A stretch of 64,000 nt of DNA. It comes from Calliopsis andreniformis (lineage: Eukaryota > Arthropoda > Insecta > Hymenoptera > Andrenidae). Location of the stretch: the NCBI RefSeq assembly GCF_051401765.1, contig NW_027480506.1, positions 558,001-622,000 on the forward strand, written 5' to 3'. Positions 25,991-39,830 of this stretch are shown here, piece by piece; the first letter of the stretch is position 1, and each line of letters begins with the position of its first letter. The notes beneath the pieces were generated by a model. The model saw only the letters and a program-made list of their open reading frames with translations, had not been told where the DNA came from and ran no database searches. The translations under genes and the position numbers were made by a program.

Positions 25991-27060
25991 GGATTGAGAA
26001 TTGGAGATTGAAGATTGAGGATTGAGGATCGAGGATTGAGGATTGAGGATGAGGGCTGAGGGTTGAGGATTGAGGCTTGAGGACTAAGGACAGAGGATTG
26101 AGGATTGAGAATTGAGGATTGACGATTGAGGATTGAAGATTGAGGATTGGGTATTGAGGATCGAAGAATGAGGATTGAGGATTGAGGATTGAGGATTGAG
26201 GATTGAATATTGAGGATTGAGGATTGAGGATTGAAGATTGAGGATTGAGGATTGAGTATTGAGGATTGAAGATTGACGATTGAGGTTTGAGGATTGAGGA
26301 TTGAGGATTGAGGATTGAGGATTGAGGATGGAGGATTGAAGATTGAGTATTGGGTATTGAAGATTGAGGATTGTGGATTGAGGATTGAGGATTGAGGATT
26401 GAAGATTGCGTACTGAGGGTTAAAGATTAAGATTGAGGATTGAGGATTGAGGATTGAGGATTGAGGGTTGTGGATTGAGGACGAGGACTGGGGGTTGAGT
26501 ATTGATGTTTGAAGTCTGAGGATGCAGGATTGAGGATTGAGAATTGAGGATTGTGGGTTGAGGATTGAAGATTGAGGATTCGGTATTGAGGATTGAAGAA
26601 TGAGGATTGAGGAGTGAGGACTGAGGATTGAGGATAGCAGATTGAGTATTGAGGATTGAAGATTGAGGACTGAGGATTGAGGATTGAGGATTGACGATTG
26701 AGAATTGAGGGTTGAGGATTGAGGATTGAAGATTGAGTATTGGGTGTTGAGTATTGAAAAATGAGAATTGAGGATTGAGGATTGAGGATTGAGGATTGCA
26801 GATTGAGAATTGAGGATTGAAGATTGAGGATTGAGGATTGAGGATTGAGGATTGAGGATTGAGGATTGAGGATTGCGGATAGAAGATTGAGGATTGGGTA
26901 TTGCGGATTGAACATTGAGGATTGAGGATTGAGGATTGAGGATTGAGGATTGTGGATTGAGAATTGAGGATTGAGGATTGAGGATTGAAGATTGAGGATT
27001 GGGTATTGAGGATTGAAGATTGAGGATTGAGGATTGAGGATTGAAGATTGAGGATTGAGG
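25991..27060 (+). repeat. A-type insert with E-D only
   Basis: E at 26,075 and D at 26,408, spaced 333 bp as in the 20-21 kb copies. A1 and A2 are absent. B-type sequence lies on both sides, so this looks like a segment moved by exchange or conversion into B-type sequence. Confidence 0.8.
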
Positions 27061-27416
27061 GTTGAGAATTGATGATTGAGGATTGAAGATTGAGTATTGA
27101 GGTATGAAGGTTAAGGATTGAGGATTGAGGATTGAGGATTGACGATGAGGGCTGAGGGTTGAGGATTGAGGTTTGAGGACTGAGGACTGAGGATTGAGGA
27201 TTGAGAATTGGGGATTGAGGTTTGAGGATTGAAGATTGAGGATTGGGTATTGAGGATTGAATAATGAGGATTGAGGATTGAGGATTGAGGATTGAGGAAT
27301 GAAAATTGAGGGTTGAGGGTTGAGGATTGAGGATTGAAGAATGAGTATTGACGATTGAAGATTGAGGATTGAGGATTGAGTATTGAAGATTGAGGATTGA
27401 TGACTGAGTATTGAAG
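27061..27416 (+). repeat. Short B-type segment
   Basis: Carries GGTATGAAGGTTAAGG and GACGATGAGGGCTGAGG as in the B-unit lead-in at about 14.27 and 24.0 kb. It stops before the landmark G position and joins A-type sequence at GAAGGTTTAGTATTTAGG. Confidence 0.75.
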
Positions 27417-30400
27417 GTTTAGTATTTAGGATTGAAGACAGAGGATTGAGAATTGAGGATTGAGGATTGAGGATTGAAGATTGAGGATTGGGTAGTGAGG
27501 ATTGAAGAATGAGGATTGAGGATTGAGGATTGAGGATTGAGTGTTGAGGATTGAAGATTGAGTATTGAGGATAGAAGTCGGACGATTGAGGATTGAGGAA
27601 TGAGGATTGAGGATCGAGGATTGAGGATTGAAGAGTTAGTATTCAGGACTGAAGGTAGAGGATTGAGAATTGAGGATTGAGGATTGAGGATTGAAGATTG
27701 AGTATTGGGTATTGAGGATTCAAGAGTGAGGATAGAGGATTGAGGATTGAGGATTGAGGATAGAAGATTGAGTATTGAGGATTGAGGATTGAAGATTGAC
27801 GATTGAGGATTGAGGATTGAGGATTGAGGATTGATGATTGAGGATTGAAGATTGAGTCATGATGATTGAAGATTGAGGATTGAGGATTGAGGATTGAGAT
27901 TTGAGGATTGAGTATTGAGGATTGAAGATTGACGATTGAGGATTGAGGATTGAGGATTGAGGATTGAGGATTGAGGATTGAGGATTGAAGATTGAGTATT
28001 GAGTATTGAAGATTGAGGATTGAGGATGGAGGATTGAGGATTGAGGATTGAAGATTGCGTACTGAGGATTGAAGATTATGAATGAGGATTGATGATTGAG
28101 GACTGAGGATTGAGGATTGAGGATTGAAGATTGAGGATTGCGTACTGAGGATAGAACATTGAGGATTGAGGATTGAGTATTGAGGATTGAGGATTGAGGA
28201 TTGAAGATTGAATATTGATGATTGAAGATTGAGGATCGAGGATTGAGTGTTGTGGATTGAGGACGAGGACTGAGGGTAGAGTATTGATGTTTGAGGTCTG
28301 AGGATTGAGGATTGAGGATTGAGAATTGAGGATTGGGGATTGAGGATTGAAGATTGACGATTGGGTGTTGAGGATTGGAGAATGAAGATTGAGGATTGAG
28401 GATTGTGCATTGAGGATTGAAGAATGAGGATTGAGGATTGAGGACTGAGGATTGAGGATTGAAGATTGAGTATTGGGTATTGAAGATTGAGGATTGTGGA
28501 TTGAGGATTGAGGATTGAGGATTGAAGATTGCGTACTGAGGGTTAAAGATTAAGATTGAGGATTGAGGATTGAGGATTGAGGATTGAGGGTCGTGGATTG
28601 AGGACGAGGACTGGGGGTTGAGTATTGATGTTTGAAGTCTGAGGATTCAGGATTGAGGATTGAGAATTGAGGATTGTGGGTTGAGGATTGAAGATTGAGG
28701 ATTCGGTATTGAGGATTGAAGAATGAGGATTGAGGAGTGAGGACTGAGGATTGAGGATAGCAGATTGAGTATTGAGGATTGAAGATTGAGGACTGAGGAT
28801 TGAGGATTGAGGATTGACGATTGAGAATGGAGGGTTGAGGATTGAGGATTGAAGATTGAGTATTGGGTGTTGAGGATTGAAAAATGAGGATTGAGGGTTG
28901 AGGATTGAGGATTGAGGATTGAAGATTGAGAATTGAGGATTGAAGATTGAGGATTGAGGATTGAGGATTGAGGATTGAGGATTGAGGATTGAGGATTGCG
29001 TATAGAAGATTGAGGATTGGGTATTGCGGATTGAACATTGAGGATTGAGGATTGAGGACTGAGGATTGAGGATTGAGGATTGAGAATTGAGGATTGAGGA
29101 TTGAGGATTGAAGATTGAGGATAGGGTATTGAGGATTGAAGAATGAGGATTGAGGATTGAGGATTGAGGATTGAGGATTGAGGATTGAAGACTGAGTATT
29201 GCGGATTGAAGATTGAGGATTGAGGAGTGAGTATTGAAGATTGAGGATTTGGGCCTGAGGATCGAAGATTGAGGATTGAGGATTGAGGATTGAGGATTGA
29301 GGATTGACGATTGAGGATTGAAGATTAAGGTTGAGGATTGAGGATTGAGGATTGAGGATTGAGGATGAGGATTGAGGATTGAGGATTGAAGATTGAGTAT
29401 TGAGGATTGAAGATTGAGGATTGAGGATTGAGGATTGATTATTGAGGATTGAGGATTGAGGATTGAGGATTGAGGATTGAAGATTGAGGATTGGGTATTG
29501 AAGATTGAAGATTGAGGATTGAGTATTGAGTATTGAGGATTGAGGATTGAAGATTGGGTATTGAGGATTGAAGATTGACGATTGAGGATTGAGGATTGAG
29601 TATTGAGGATTGAGTATTGACGATTGAGTATTGAGGATTGAAGATTGACGATTGAGGATTGAGGATTGAGGATTGAGGATTGAGGATTGAAGATTGAGTA
29701 TTGAGTATTGAAGATTGAGGATTGAGGATTGAGGATTGAGGATTGAGGATTGAAGATTGCGTACTGAGGATTGAAGATTAAGATTGAGGATTGAGGATTG
29801 AGGATTGAGGATTGAGGATTGAGGATTGAAGATTGAGGATTGCGTATTGAGGATTGAAGATTGAGGATTGAGGATTGAGGATTGAGCACTGAGGATTGAA
29901 GATTGAGTACTGAGGATTGAAGATTAAGATTGAGGATTGAGGATTGAGGATTGAGGATTGAGGATTTAGGATTGAAGATTGAGTATTGAGGATTGAAGAT
30001 TGAGGATTGAGGATTGAGGATTGAGGATTGAGGATTGAGTATTGAGGATTGAGGATTGAGGGTTGAAGATTGAATATTGATGATTGAAGATTGAGGATCG
30101 AGGATTGAGTGTTGTGGATTGAGGACGACGACTGAGGGTAGAGTATTGATGTCTGAGGTCTGAGGATTGAGGATTGAGGATTGAGAATTGAGGATTGAGG
30201 ATTAAGGATTGAAGATTGAGGATTGGGTGTTGAGGATTGAAGAATGAAGATTGAGGATTGAGGATTGTGCATTGAGGATTGAAGAATGAGGATTGAGGAT
30301 TGAGGACTGAGGATTGAGGATTGAAGACTGAGTGTTGAGGGTTGAGTGATGAGAATTGATGTTTGTGGATAGAGATTTGAAGATTGCAGGTTGAGTATTG

Positions 30401-31435
30401 AGTATTGAAAACTGTGAAATCATGGTATTCTATTGAGGATTGAGGATGGACCACTGATTGTTGAGGACTGAGGGCTGAAGATTGAGGATTGAGGATTGAG
30501 GATTCAGGATTGAGGTTTGAGGACTGAGGATTGAGGATTGGGGATTGAGGATTGAGGATTGAGGATTTATGATTGAGGATTGAAGATTGAATATTAATGA
30601 TTAAAGATTGAGGGTTGAGGAATCAGGGTTGAACATTGAGTACTGAGTGTTGAGGGTTGAGTGATGAGAATTTATGTTTCTGGATAGAGATTTGAAGATG
30701 GCACATTGAGTATTTAGTATTGAAAACTGTAAATTGAGGATATTCTATTGAGGTTGAGGATTGACAACTGAATGTTGAGGACTGAGGGCTGAAGATTGAA
30801 GATTCAGTATTGAGGATTCAGAATTGAGGTTTGAGGACTGAGGACTGAGGATTGAAGATTGAGTATTGAGGATTGAAGATTGAGGATTGAGGATTGAGGA
30901 TTGAGGATTGAGGATGAGGGCTGAGGGTTGAGGATTGAGGCTTGAGGACTAAGGACAGAGGATTGAGGATTGAGAATTGAGGATTGACGATTGAGGATTG
31001 AAGATTGCGTACTGAGGGTTAAAGATTAAGATTGAGGATTGAGGATTGAGGATAGAGGATTGAGGGTTGTGGATTGAGGACGAGGACTGGGGGTTGAGTA
31101 TTGATGTTTGAAGTCTGAGGATTCAGGATTGAGGATTGAGAATTGAGGATTGTGAGTTGAGGATTGAAGATTGAGGATTCGGTATTGAGGATTGAAGAAT
31201 GAGGATTGAGGAGTGAGGACTGAGGATTGAGGATAGCAGATTGAGTATTGAGGATTGAAGATTGAGGACTGAGGATTGAGGATTGAGGATTGACGATTGA
31301 GAATTGAGGGTTGAGGATTGAGGATTGAAGATTGAGTATTGGGTGTTGAGGATTGAAAAATGAGAATTGAGGATTGAGGATTGAGGACTGAGGATTGCAG
31401 ATTGAGAATTGAGGATTCAAGATTGAGGATTGAGG
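27417..31435 (+). repeat. A-type domain 5, rearranged copy of 15.3-20.95 kb
   Basis: GTTTAGTATTTAGG at 27,417 pairs with 15,316 (offset 12,101). Offsets fall stepwise to 10,506 by the end, implying about 1.6 kb net loss in several events. D occurs at 28,531 without A1, A2 or E before it. The A1-A2 pair lies at 30,426 and 30,741. Confidence 0.82.
30416..31025 (+). repeat. A-unit copy with 266-bp loss between E and D
   Basis: A1 at 30,426, A2 at 30,741 (315 bp), E at 30,940 (199 bp) and D at 31,007. E to D is only 67 bp, against 333 bp in its closest relative at 20,168-20,501. The missing 266 bp equal 38 heptamers, so the register is kept across the loss. Confidence 0.85.
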
Positions 31436-33113
31436 ATTGAGGATTGAGGAATGAAAATTGAGGGTTGAGGGTTGAGGATTGAGGATTGAAGAATGAGTAT
31501 TGACGATTGAAGATTGAGGATTGAGGATTGAGTATTGAAGATTGAGGATTGATGACTGAGTATTGAGGATTGAGGATTGAAAGTTGATTATTAAGGATTG
31601 AAGATTGAGGATTGAGAATTGAGGATTGAGAATTGAGAATTGAGAATGAGGACTGAGGGTTGTGGATTGAGGTTTGAGGAATGAGGATTGAGGATTGAGG
31701 ATTGAGTATTGAGGACTGAGGATTGAGGATTGAGGATTGAGTATTGAAGATTGAGTATTGATGACTGAGGATTGAGGATTGAGGATTGAGGATTGAGGAT
31801 TGAGGATTGAAAATTGAGTATCGGGGCCTCAAGAATGAGGATTGAGGATTGAGTATTGAGGACGGAGGATGAGGGCTGAGGGTTGAGGATTGAGGTTTGA
31901 GTATTGAATCCTTAGAATTCCGGATATTCTATTGAGTGTTGAGAACTGAGGATTGATGGTTGAGTATTGGGGATTGAAGATTGAGGATTGAGGAATGAGT
32001 ATTGAAGGTTGAGGATTGATGATTGAGGATTGAGGATTGGGAATTGAGGATTGAGTATTGAGTATTGAAGATTGAGGATTGATGATTGAGGATTGAGGAT
32101 TGAGGATTGAGGATTGAGGATTGAGGATTGAGGATTGAGGATTGAAGATTGAGTATTGAGAATTGAGGACTGAGGATTGAGGATTGAGGATTGAGGGTTG
32201 AGAATTGATGATTGAGGATTGAAGATTGAGTATTGAGGATTGAAGGTTAAGGATTGAGGATTGAGGATTGAGGATTGACGATGAGGGCTGAGGGTTGAGG
32301 ATTGAGGTTTGAGGACTGAGGACTGAGGATTGAGGATTGAGAATTGGGGATTGAGGATTGAGGATTGAAGATTGAGGATTGGGTATTGAGGATTGAAGAA
32401 TGAGGGTTGAGGATTGAGGATTGAGGATTGAGGATTGAGGATTGAATATTCAGGTTTGGGTACTGAGGATTGAAGAATGAGGATTGAGGATTGAGGGTTG
32501 AGTATTGAGGATTGAGTATTGAGGATTGAAGATTCAGTATTGAGGATTGAAGATTGGGAATTGAGGATTGAGGATTGAACATTGAGGACTGAGTGTTGAG
32601 TGTTGAGTGATGAGAATTGATGTGTGTTGATAGATGTTTGAAGATTGCAGATTGAGTATTGAGTATTGAAAACTTTGAATTGAGGACATTCTATTGAGGA
32701 TTGAGGATTCACAACAGATTGTTGAGGACTGAGGGCCGAAGATTGAGGATTCAGGATTGAGGATTCAGAAATGAGGTTTGAGGACTGAGGATTGAGGATT
32801 GAAGATTGAGTATTGAGGATTGAAGATTGAGGATTGAGAATTGAGGATTCAGTATTGAGGATGAGGGCTGAGGGTTGAGTATTGAGGTTTGAGGACTGAG
32901 GACTGAGGATTGAGGATTGAGAATTGAGGATTGAGGATTGAGGATTGAAGACTGAGGATTGGGTATTGATGATTGGAGAATGAGAATCGAGGATTTAGGA
33001 TTGAGGATTGAGTGTTGACGTTTGAAGATTGAGTATTGAGGGTTGAAGACTGACGATTGAGGATTGAGGATTGAGGATTGAGGATTGAGGATTGGGAATT
33101 GAGGATTGAGGAT
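31436..33113 (+). repeat. 1,683-bp tandem duplication, copy 1
   Basis: Contains a B-unit (G 31,587, F 31,819, H 31,907) and a GACATTCTATTG landmark at 32,687. All of these recur 1,683 bp later (33,270, 33,502, 33,590, 34,370). A few base differences are visible, such as GAAAGTTGATTATTAAGG near 31,579 against GAAAATTGATTATTAAGG in copy 2. Confidence 0.88.
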
Positions 33114-34490
33114 TGAGGATTGAGGATTGAGGAATGAAAATTGAGGGTTGAGGGTTGTGGATTGAGGATTGAAGAATGAGTATTGACGATTGAAGATTGA
33201 GGATTGAGGATTGAGTTTTGAAGATTGAGGATTGATGACTGAGTATTGAGGATTGAGGATTGAAAATTGATTATTAAGGATTGAAGATTGAGGATTGAGA
33301 ATTGAGGATTGAGAATTGAGAATTGAGAATGAGGACTGAGGGTTGTGGATTGAGGTTTGAGGAATGAGGATTGAGGATTGAGGATTGAGTATTGAGGACT
33401 GAGGATTGAGGATTGAGGATTGAGTATTGAAGATTGAGCATTGATGACTGAGGATTGAGGATTGAGGATTGAGGATTGAGGATTGAGGATTGAAAATTGA
33501 GTATCGGGGCCTCAAGAATGAGGATTGAGGATTGAGTATTGAGGACGGAGGATGAGGGCTGAGGGTTGAGGATTGAGGTTTGAGTATTGAATCCTTAGAA
33601 TTCCGGATATTCTATTGAGTGTTGAGAACTGAGGATTGATGGTTGAGTATTGGGGATTGAAGATTGAGGATTGAGGAATGAGTATTGAAGGTTGAGGATT
33701 GATGATTGAGGATTGAGGATTGGGAATTGAGGATTGAGTATTGAGTATTGAAGATTGAGGATTGATGATTGAGGATTGAGGATTGAGGATTGAGGATTGA
33801 GGATTGAGGATTGAGGATTGAGGATTGAAGATTGAGTATTGAGAATTGAGGACTGAGGATTGAGGATTGAGGATTGAGGGTTGAGAATTGATGATTGAGG
33901 ATTGAAGATTGAGTATTGAGGATTGAAGGTTAAGGATTGAGGATTGAGGATTGAGGATTGACGATGAGGGCTGAGGGTTGAGGATTGAGGTTTGAGGACT
34001 GAGGACTGAGGATTGAGGATTGAGAATTGGGGATTGAGGATTGAGGATTGAAGATTGAGGATTGGGTATTGAGGATTGAAGAATGAGGGTTGAGGTTTGA
34101 GGATTGAGGATTGAGTATTGAGGATTGAATATTCAGGTTTGGGTACTGAGGATTGAAGAATGAGGATTGAGGATTGAGGGTTGAGTATTGAGGATTGAGT
34201 ATTGAGGATTGAAGATTCAGTATTGAGGATTGAAGATTGGGAATTGAGGATTGAGGATTGAACATTGAGGACTGAGTGTTGAGTGTTGAGTGATGAGAAT
34301 TGATGTGTGTTGATAGATGTTTGAAGATTGCAGATTGAGTATTGAGTATTGAAAACTTTGAATTGAGGACATTCTATTGAGGATTGAGGATTCACAACAG
34401 ATTGTTGAGGACTGAGGGCCGAAGATTGAGGATTCAGGATTGAGGATTCAGAAATGAGGTTTGAGGACTGAGGATTGAGGATTGAAGATT
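33114..34490 (+). repeat. 1,683-bp tandem duplication, copy 2 (partial)
   Basis: Follows copy 1 to about 34,490, just after GAGGATTCAGAAATGAGG, and then departs. The second copy is therefore about 300 bp short of full length. It holds a B-unit with the standard 232- and 88-bp spacing and an intact GAATTC at 33,598. Confidence 0.86.
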
Positions 34491-34539
34491 GGGTATTGAG
34501 GATTGAAGATTGAGGATTGAGGATTGAGGATTGAGTATT

Positions 34540-35110
34540 GAGGAATGAAAATTGAGGGTTGAGGGTTGAGGATTGAGGATTGAAGAATGGGTATTGACGA
34601 TTGAAGATTGAGGATTGAGTATTGAGTATTGAGGACTGAAGATTGACGATTGAGGATTGAGGATTGAGGATTGAAGATTGAGTATTGAGGATTGAAGATT
34701 GAGGATTGAGGATTGATCATTGAGGACTGAGGATTGAGGATTGAGGATTGAGAATTGAGAATTGATAATGAGGTCTGAGGGTTGAGGATTGAGTACAGAG
34801 GATTGAGGATTGAGGATTGAGGAATGAATATTGAGGGTTGAGGGTTGAGGATTGAGGATTGAAGAATGAGTATTGACGATTGAAGGTTGAGGATTGAGGA
34901 TTGAGTATTGAGGACTGAAGATTGACGATTGAGGATTGAGGATTGAGGATTGAAGATTGAGTATTGAGGATTGAAGATTGAGGATTGAGGATTGATCATT
35001 GAGGACTGGGGATTGAGTACTGAGGATTGAGTATTGAGAATTGAGAACTGATAATGAGGTCTGAGGGTTGAGGATTGAGGATAGAGGATTGAGGATTGAG
35101 GATTGAGTAT
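34540..35110 (+). repeat. Local tandem pair of about 280 bp
   Basis: GAATGAAAATTGAGGG at 34,543 and GAATGAATATTGAGGG at 34,822 start two similar segments (offset 279). Further in, AGGTCTGAGGGTTGAGG at 34,771 and 35,057 gives offset 286, so one copy differs by one heptamer. Confidence 0.75.
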
Positions 35111-36110
35111 TGAAGATTGAGGATTGATGACTGAGTATTGAGGATTGAGGATTGAAAATTGATTATTAAGGATTGAAGATTGAGGTTTGAGGATTGAGGA
35201 TTGAGAATTGAGGATTGAGGATTGAGTATAGAAGATTGAGGATTGATGATTGAGGATTGAGGATTGAGGATTGAAGATTGAATATTGATGATTGAATATT
35301 GAGGACTGAGGATTGAGGTTTGTGTATTGAGGACGAGGACTGAGGGTTGAATATTGATGTTTGAGGTCTGAGGGTTAAGGATTGAGGATTGAGAATTGAG
35401 GATTGAGGATTGAGGATTGAAGATTGAGGATTGGGTATTGAGGATTGAAGAATGAGGATTGAGGATTGAGGTTTGAGGATTGAGGATTGCAGATTGAGTG
35501 TTGAGGATTGAAGAATGAGGATTGAGGATTGAGTTTTGAGGATTGAGGATTGAAGATTGAGTATTGAGGATTGAAGACTGACGATTGAGCGTTGAGGATT
35601 GAGGACTGAGGATTGAGGATTGAAGATTGATGATTGAGGATTGGGTATTGAGGATTGAAGAATGAGGATCGAGGATTGAGGATTGAGGATTGAGTGTTGA
35701 GGATTGAAGATTGAGTATTGAGGATAGAAGACTGACGATTGAGGATTGAGGATTGAGTATTGAAGATTGAGGATTGATGATTGAGGAATGAAGATTCAGT
35801 ATTGAGGATTGAAGACTGGGAATTGAGGATTGAGGATTGAACATTGAGGACTGAGTGTTGAGTGTTGAGTGATGAGAATTGATGTTTGTGGATAGAGGTT
35901 TGAAGATTGCAGATTGAGTATTGAGTATTGAGAGCTTTGAATTGAGGATATTCTATTGAGGATTGAGGATTCACAACAGATTGTTGAGGACTGAGGGCCG
36001 AAGATTGAGGATTCAGGATTGAGGATTCAGAATTGAGGTTTGTGGACTGAGGATTGAGGATTGAAGATTGAGTATTGAGGATTGAAGATTGAGCATTGAG
36101 AATTGAGGAT
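35111..36110 (+). repeat. B-type heptamer array
   Basis: Holds an isolated landmark G (near 35,160) without F or H, and a GATATTCTATTG landmark near 35,949 followed by CACAACAGATTGTTGAGG. The GAATATTGATGATTG segment at about 35,279 is one of several copies that recur through the B-type domains. No gene is visible. Confidence 0.78.
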
Positions 36111-37825
36111 TCAGTATTGAGGATGAGGGCTGAGGGTTGAGTATTGAGGTTTGAGGACTGAGGACTGAGGATTGAGGATTGAGAATTGAGGATTGAGGAT
36201 TGGGGATTGAAGACTGAAGATTGGGTATTGAGGATTGGAGAATGAGAATTGAGGATTTAGGATTGAGGATTGAGGATTGAGGATTGAGGATTGAAGATTG
36301 AGTATTAGGGATTGAAGATTGAGGATTGAGGATTGAGGATTGGGGATTGAGGATTGATGATTGAGGATTGAGGATTGAAGACTGAGGATTGAGGATTGAG
36401 GATGAGGCCTGAGGGTTGAGGATTGAGGTTTGAGGATTGAAGATTGAGGATTGGGTATTGGGGATTGAAGAATGAGGATTGAGTATCGTGGATTGAGGAT
36501 TGAGGATTGAAGAGTGAGTATTGAGGATTGAAGACTGACGAATGAGGATTGAGGACTGAGGATTGAGGATTGAGGATTGAGGATTGAAGATTGAGGATCG
36601 AGTATTGAGGATAGAGGATTGAGGATTGAGGATTGAGTATTGAAGATTGAGGATTGATGACTGAGTATTGAGGATTGATGACTGAGTATTGAGGATTGAG
36701 GATTGAAAATTGATTATTAAGGATTGAAGATTGAGGATTGAGGATTGGGGATTGAGAATTGAGGATTGAGGATTGAGTATTGAAGATTGAGGATTGATGA
36801 TTGAGGATTGAGGATTGAGGATTGAAGATTGAATATTGATGATTGAATATTGAGGACTGAGGATTGAGGTTTGTGTATTGAGGACGAGGACTGAGGGTTG
36901 AATATTGATGTTTGAGGTCTGAGGGTTAAGGATTGAGGATAGAGAATTGAGGATTGAGGATTGAGGATTGAAGATTGAGGATTGAGTATTGAGGATTGAA
37001 GAATGAGGATTGAGGATTGAGGTTTGAGGATTGAGGATTGCAGATTTAGTATTGAGGATTGAAGATTGAGGATTGAGGATTGAGGATTGAAGATTGAGGA
37101 TTGAGGGTTGAGAATTGACGATTGAGGATTGAAGATTGAGTATTGAGGTATGAAGGTTAAGGATTAAGGATTGAGGATTGAGGATTGACGATGAGGGCTG
37201 AGGGTTGAGGATTGAGGTTTGAGGACTGAGGACTGAGGATTGAGGATTGAGAATTGGGGATTGATGTTTGAGGATTGAAGATTGAGGATTGGGTAATGAG
37301 GATTGAATAATGAGGATTGAGGATTGAGGATTGAGGATTGAGGAATGAAAATTGAGGGTTGAGGGTTGAGGATTGAGGATTGAAGAATGAGTATTGACGT
37401 TTCAAGATTGAGGATTGAGGATTGAGTATTGAAGATTGAGGATTGATGACTGAGTATTGAGGATTGAGGATTGAAAATTGATTATTAAGGATTGAAGATT
37501 GAGGATTGAGGATTGAGGATTGAGAATTGAGAATTGAGAATGAGGACTGAGGGTTGTGGATTGAGGTTTGAGGAATGAGGATTGAGGATTGAGGATTGAG
37601 TATTGAGGACTGAGGATTGAGGATTGAGGATTGAGTATTGAAGATTGAGTATTGATGACTGAGGATTGAGGATTGAGGATTGAGGATTGAGGATTGAGGA
37701 TTGAAAATTGAGTATCGGGGCCTCAAGAATGAGGATTGAGGATTGAGTATTGAGGACGGAGGATGAGGGCTGAGGGTTGAGGATTGAGGTTTGAGTATTG
37801 AATCCTTAGAATTCAGGATATTCTA
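36111..37825 (+). repeat. Copy of 22.92-24.70 kb, with B-unit
   Basis: Offset to the 23-kb region changes from 13,188 to 13,118 bp. G at 37,481, F at 37,713 and H at 37,801 keep the standard spacing. After GAATTC (37,809) this copy reads CAGG where the earlier copies read CCGG, a difference shared with the copies at 45.6, 51.6 and 62.1 kb and thus marking a subfamily. Confidence 0.83.
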
Positions 37826-39830
37826 TTGAGTGTTGAGAACTGAGGATTGATGGTTGAGTATTGAGGATTGAAGATTGAGGATTGAGGATTGAGGATTGAG
37901 GATTGAAGATTGAGGATTGGGGATTGAGGAGTGACGATTGAGGATTGAGGATTGAGGATTGAGAGTTGACGATTGATGATTCAAGATTGAGTATTGAGGA
38001 TTGTAGAATGAGGATTGAGGATTGAGGATTGAGGATTGAGGATTGAGGATAGAAGGTTTAGTATTTAGGATTGAAGACAGAGGATTGAGAATTGAGGATT
38101 GAGGATTGAGGATTGAAGATTGAGGATTGGGTAGTGAGGATTGAAGAATGAGGATTGAGGATTGAGGATTGAGGATTGAGTGTTGAGGATTGAAGATTGA
38201 GTATTGAGGATAGAAGACGGACGTTTGAGGATTGAGGATTGAGGATTGAGGATCGAGGATTGAGGATTGAAGATTTAGTATTCAGGACTGAAGGTAGAGG
38301 ATTGAGAATTGAGGATTGAGGATTGAGGATTGAAGATTGAGTATTGGGTATTGAGGATTCAAGAATGAGGATTGAGGATTGAGGATTGAGGATTGAGGAT
38401 TGAGGATAGAAGATTGAGTATTGAGGATTGAAGACTGACGATTGAGTATTGAGAATTGAGGACTGAGGATCGAGGATTCAGAATTGAGGTTTGAGGGCTG
38501 ACGATTGTGGATTGAGGATTGAGGATTGAAGATTCAGTATTGAGGATTGAAGATTGGGAATTGAGGATTGAGGATTGAACATTGAGGACTGAGTGTTGAG
38601 TGTTGAGTGATGAGAATTGATGTTTGTTGATAGATGTTTGAAGATTGCAGATTGAGTATTGAGCATTGAAAACTTTGAATTGAGGATATTCTATTGAGGA
38701 TTGAGGATTCACAACAGATTGTTGAGGACTGAGGGCCGAAGATTGAGGATTCAGGATTGAGGATTCAGAAATGAGGTTTGAGGACTGAGGATTGAAGATT
38801 GAAGATTGAGTATTGAGGATTGAAGATTGAGGATTGAGAATTGAGGATTCAGTATTGAGGATGAGGGCTGAGGGTTGAGTATTGAGGTTTGAGGACTGAG
38901 GACTGAGGATTGAGGATTGAGAATTGAGGATTGAGGATTGAGGATTGACGACTGAGGATTGGGTATTGAGGATTGGAGAATGAGAATCGAGGATTTAGTA
39001 TTGAGGATTGAGTGTTGACGTTTGAAGATTGAGTATTGAGGGTTGAAGACTGACGATTGAGGATTGAGGATTGAGGATTGAGGATTGAGGATTGGGAATT
39101 GAGGATTGAGGATTGAGGATTGAGGATTGAAGACTGAGGATTGAGGATTGCGGATGAGGCCTGGGGGTTGAGGATTGAGGTTTGAGGATTGAAGATTGAG
39201 GATTGGGTATTGGGGATTGAAGAATGAGGATTGAGTATCGTGGATTGAGGATTGAGGGTTGAAGAGTGAGTATTGAGGATTGAAGACTGACGAATGAGGA
39301 TTGAGGACTGAGGATTGAGGATTGAGGATTGAGGATTGAAGATTGAGGATTGAGTATTGAGGATTGAAGATTGAGGATTGAGGATGGGGGCTGACGGTTG
39401 AGGATTGAGGATTGAGGTCTGAGGACTGAGGATAGAGCATTGAGAAATGAGGATTGAGGATTGAGGATTGAAGATTGAGTATTGTGTATTAGCGATTGAA
39501 GAATGAGGATTGAGGATTGAGATTTGAGGATTGAGGATTGAAGATTGAGTATTGAGGATTGAAGACTGACGATTGAGCATTGAGGATTGAGGACTGAGGA
39601 TTGAGGATTGAGAATTGAGAACTGATAATGAGGTCTGAGGGTTGAGGATTGAGTATAGAGGATTGAGGATTGAGGTTTGAGGAATGAATATTGAGGGTTG
39701 AGGGTTGAGGATTGAGGATTGAAGAATGAGTATTGACGATTGAAGGTTGAGGATTGAGGATTGAGTATTGAGGACTGAAGATTGACGATTGAGGATTGAG
39801 GATTGAGGATTGAAGATTGAGTATTGAGGA
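37826..39830 (+). repeat. B-type heptamer array
   Basis: Contains GTTTAGTATTTAGG near 38,057, a GATATTCTATTG landmark near 38,687 and a GAGGCCTGGGGGTTG variant near 39,157. The 38.7-39.1 kb part resembles 32.7-33.1 kb and 46.9-47.3 kb. I see no gene or RNA. Confidence 0.77.
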
